The notes beneath the pieces were generated by a model. It was given only the letters and a program-made list of their open reading frames with translations, did not search any database and was not told where the DNA came from. The position numbers and the translations under genes are program-made. From NCBI GenBank assembly GCA_019635775.1, contig JAHBYU010000005.1, positions 124,001 through 188,000 of the forward strand: a DNA stretch of 64,000 nucleotides. The letters run 5' to 3'. Shown piece by piece: positions 63,874 to 64,000 of this stretch. This DNA is from Rhizobiaceae bacterium (GTDB lineage Bacteria > Pseudomonadota > Alphaproteobacteria > Rhizobiales > Rhizobiaceae). Positions within the stretch are counted from its first letter, which is position 1, and the number at the start of each line of letters is the position of its first letter.

Positions 63874-64000
63874 ATGGTTAAGTACCGGCCCGATGTTGAT
63901 GGGCTTCGTGCCGTCGCGGTCCTGCCGGTCGTGCTGTTTCACGCAGGCGTTTCCGGATTCAGCGGCGGCTTCGTCGGCGTCGATGTCTTCTTTGTCATCT
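63874..64000 (+). CDS. acyltransferase-3 family membrane protein (partial)
   Basis: Only the first 42 codons are in the window. They read [20 protein letters not shown], with the R-x(10)-H pattern of acyltransferase 3 (OafA/NodX) family catalytic region, followed by [12 protein letters not shown], its second family motif. This family O-acylates surface polysaccharides. The C-terminal remainder is beyond the window. Confidence 0.9.
   Translation, partial: MVKYRPDVDGLRAVAVLPVVLFHAGVSGFSGGFVGVDVFFVI

Noticed and set aside
1-64000. CRISPR arrays, prophage or IS elements
   Set aside because: No regular direct repeats, cas, integrase or transposase motifs were seen on either strand.

Overview
The window looks like chromosomal DNA of a high-GC alphaproteobacterium of the order Hyphomicrobiales (Rhizobiales), probably close to Mesorhizobium, Aminobacter or other Phyllobacteriaceae. 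This rests on the glnD-murJ-trpS-usp-nfuA neighbourhood, an HmrR/CueR-type regulator, MmcB, a phnGHIJKL operon under a GntR/PhnF regulator, and a small RNA beside polA in the position of the rhizobial Smr7C/EcpR1 RNA. That placement is an inference from gene content and order. I found no tRNA, rRNA, CRISPR array, transposase or phage gene.

Layout. 1-1963: PepSY membrane protein (cut by the window edge), a 32-codon coupled ORF, a DUF2946-like protein and a small secreted protein. 1975-4719: four-gene lipid operon (PlsC-like, CdsA-like, small membrane protein, CDP-alcohol phosphatidyltransferase). 4798-8598: L,D-transpeptidase and a CHASE-PAS-GGDEF-EAL protein. 8770-17054: housekeeping block glnD, murJ, secreted lipase-like hydrolase, trpS, universal stress protein, nfuA. 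17090-25896: small membrane protein, lipoprotein L,D-transpeptidase, copper-type MerR regulator, glycine-zipper lipoprotein, mmcB, secreted caspase-family protein, Fur-family (Zur-like) regulator, polA. 26063-29446: small RNA, lipid kinase, MHYT-GGDEF-EAL protein. 29455-35510: C-P lyase genes phnGHIJKL plus a hexapeptide acetyltransferase, divergent from phnF. 35622-41184: small protein, inositol-phosphatase family protein, and an AfuABC-like ABC transporter. 41300-61711: a large accessory catabolic island. 61708-63536: DrrAB-type export ABC. 63874-end: start of an acyltransferase-3 membrane protein.

The catabolic island is the most interesting part. It has four divergent enolase-superfamily proteins, two SDR dehydrogenases, a Gfo/Idh/MocA oxidoreductase, an SMP-30 lactonase, an aldose-epimerase-like protein, a Dpp-type ABC importer with a fused double ATPase, a sugar-type ABC importer without its own ATPase, a solute-binding-like protein without signal peptide, and one IclR regulator. 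The four divergent intergenic regions of the island each carry the same inverted repeat (TCCR-N6-YGGA), and each has a second, weaker copy exactly 20 bp away centre to centre. This suggests one regulator, most simply the local IclR protein, controls the whole island. The enzymes fit oxidation of a sugar or uronic acid to a lactone, hydrolysis and dehydration. No aldolase or keto-deoxy-sugar kinase is present here, so the route is either completed elsewhere or is unusual. None of the four enolase-superfamily proteins keeps the classical KxK motif, so their substrates cannot be read from sequence alone.

Other points: the Pol I has two of four proofreading carboxylates replaced; the AfuA-like binding protein keeps the His-Asp...Glu set expected for sugar-phosphate binding; and the small RNA shows three hairpins each with a C-rich loop.
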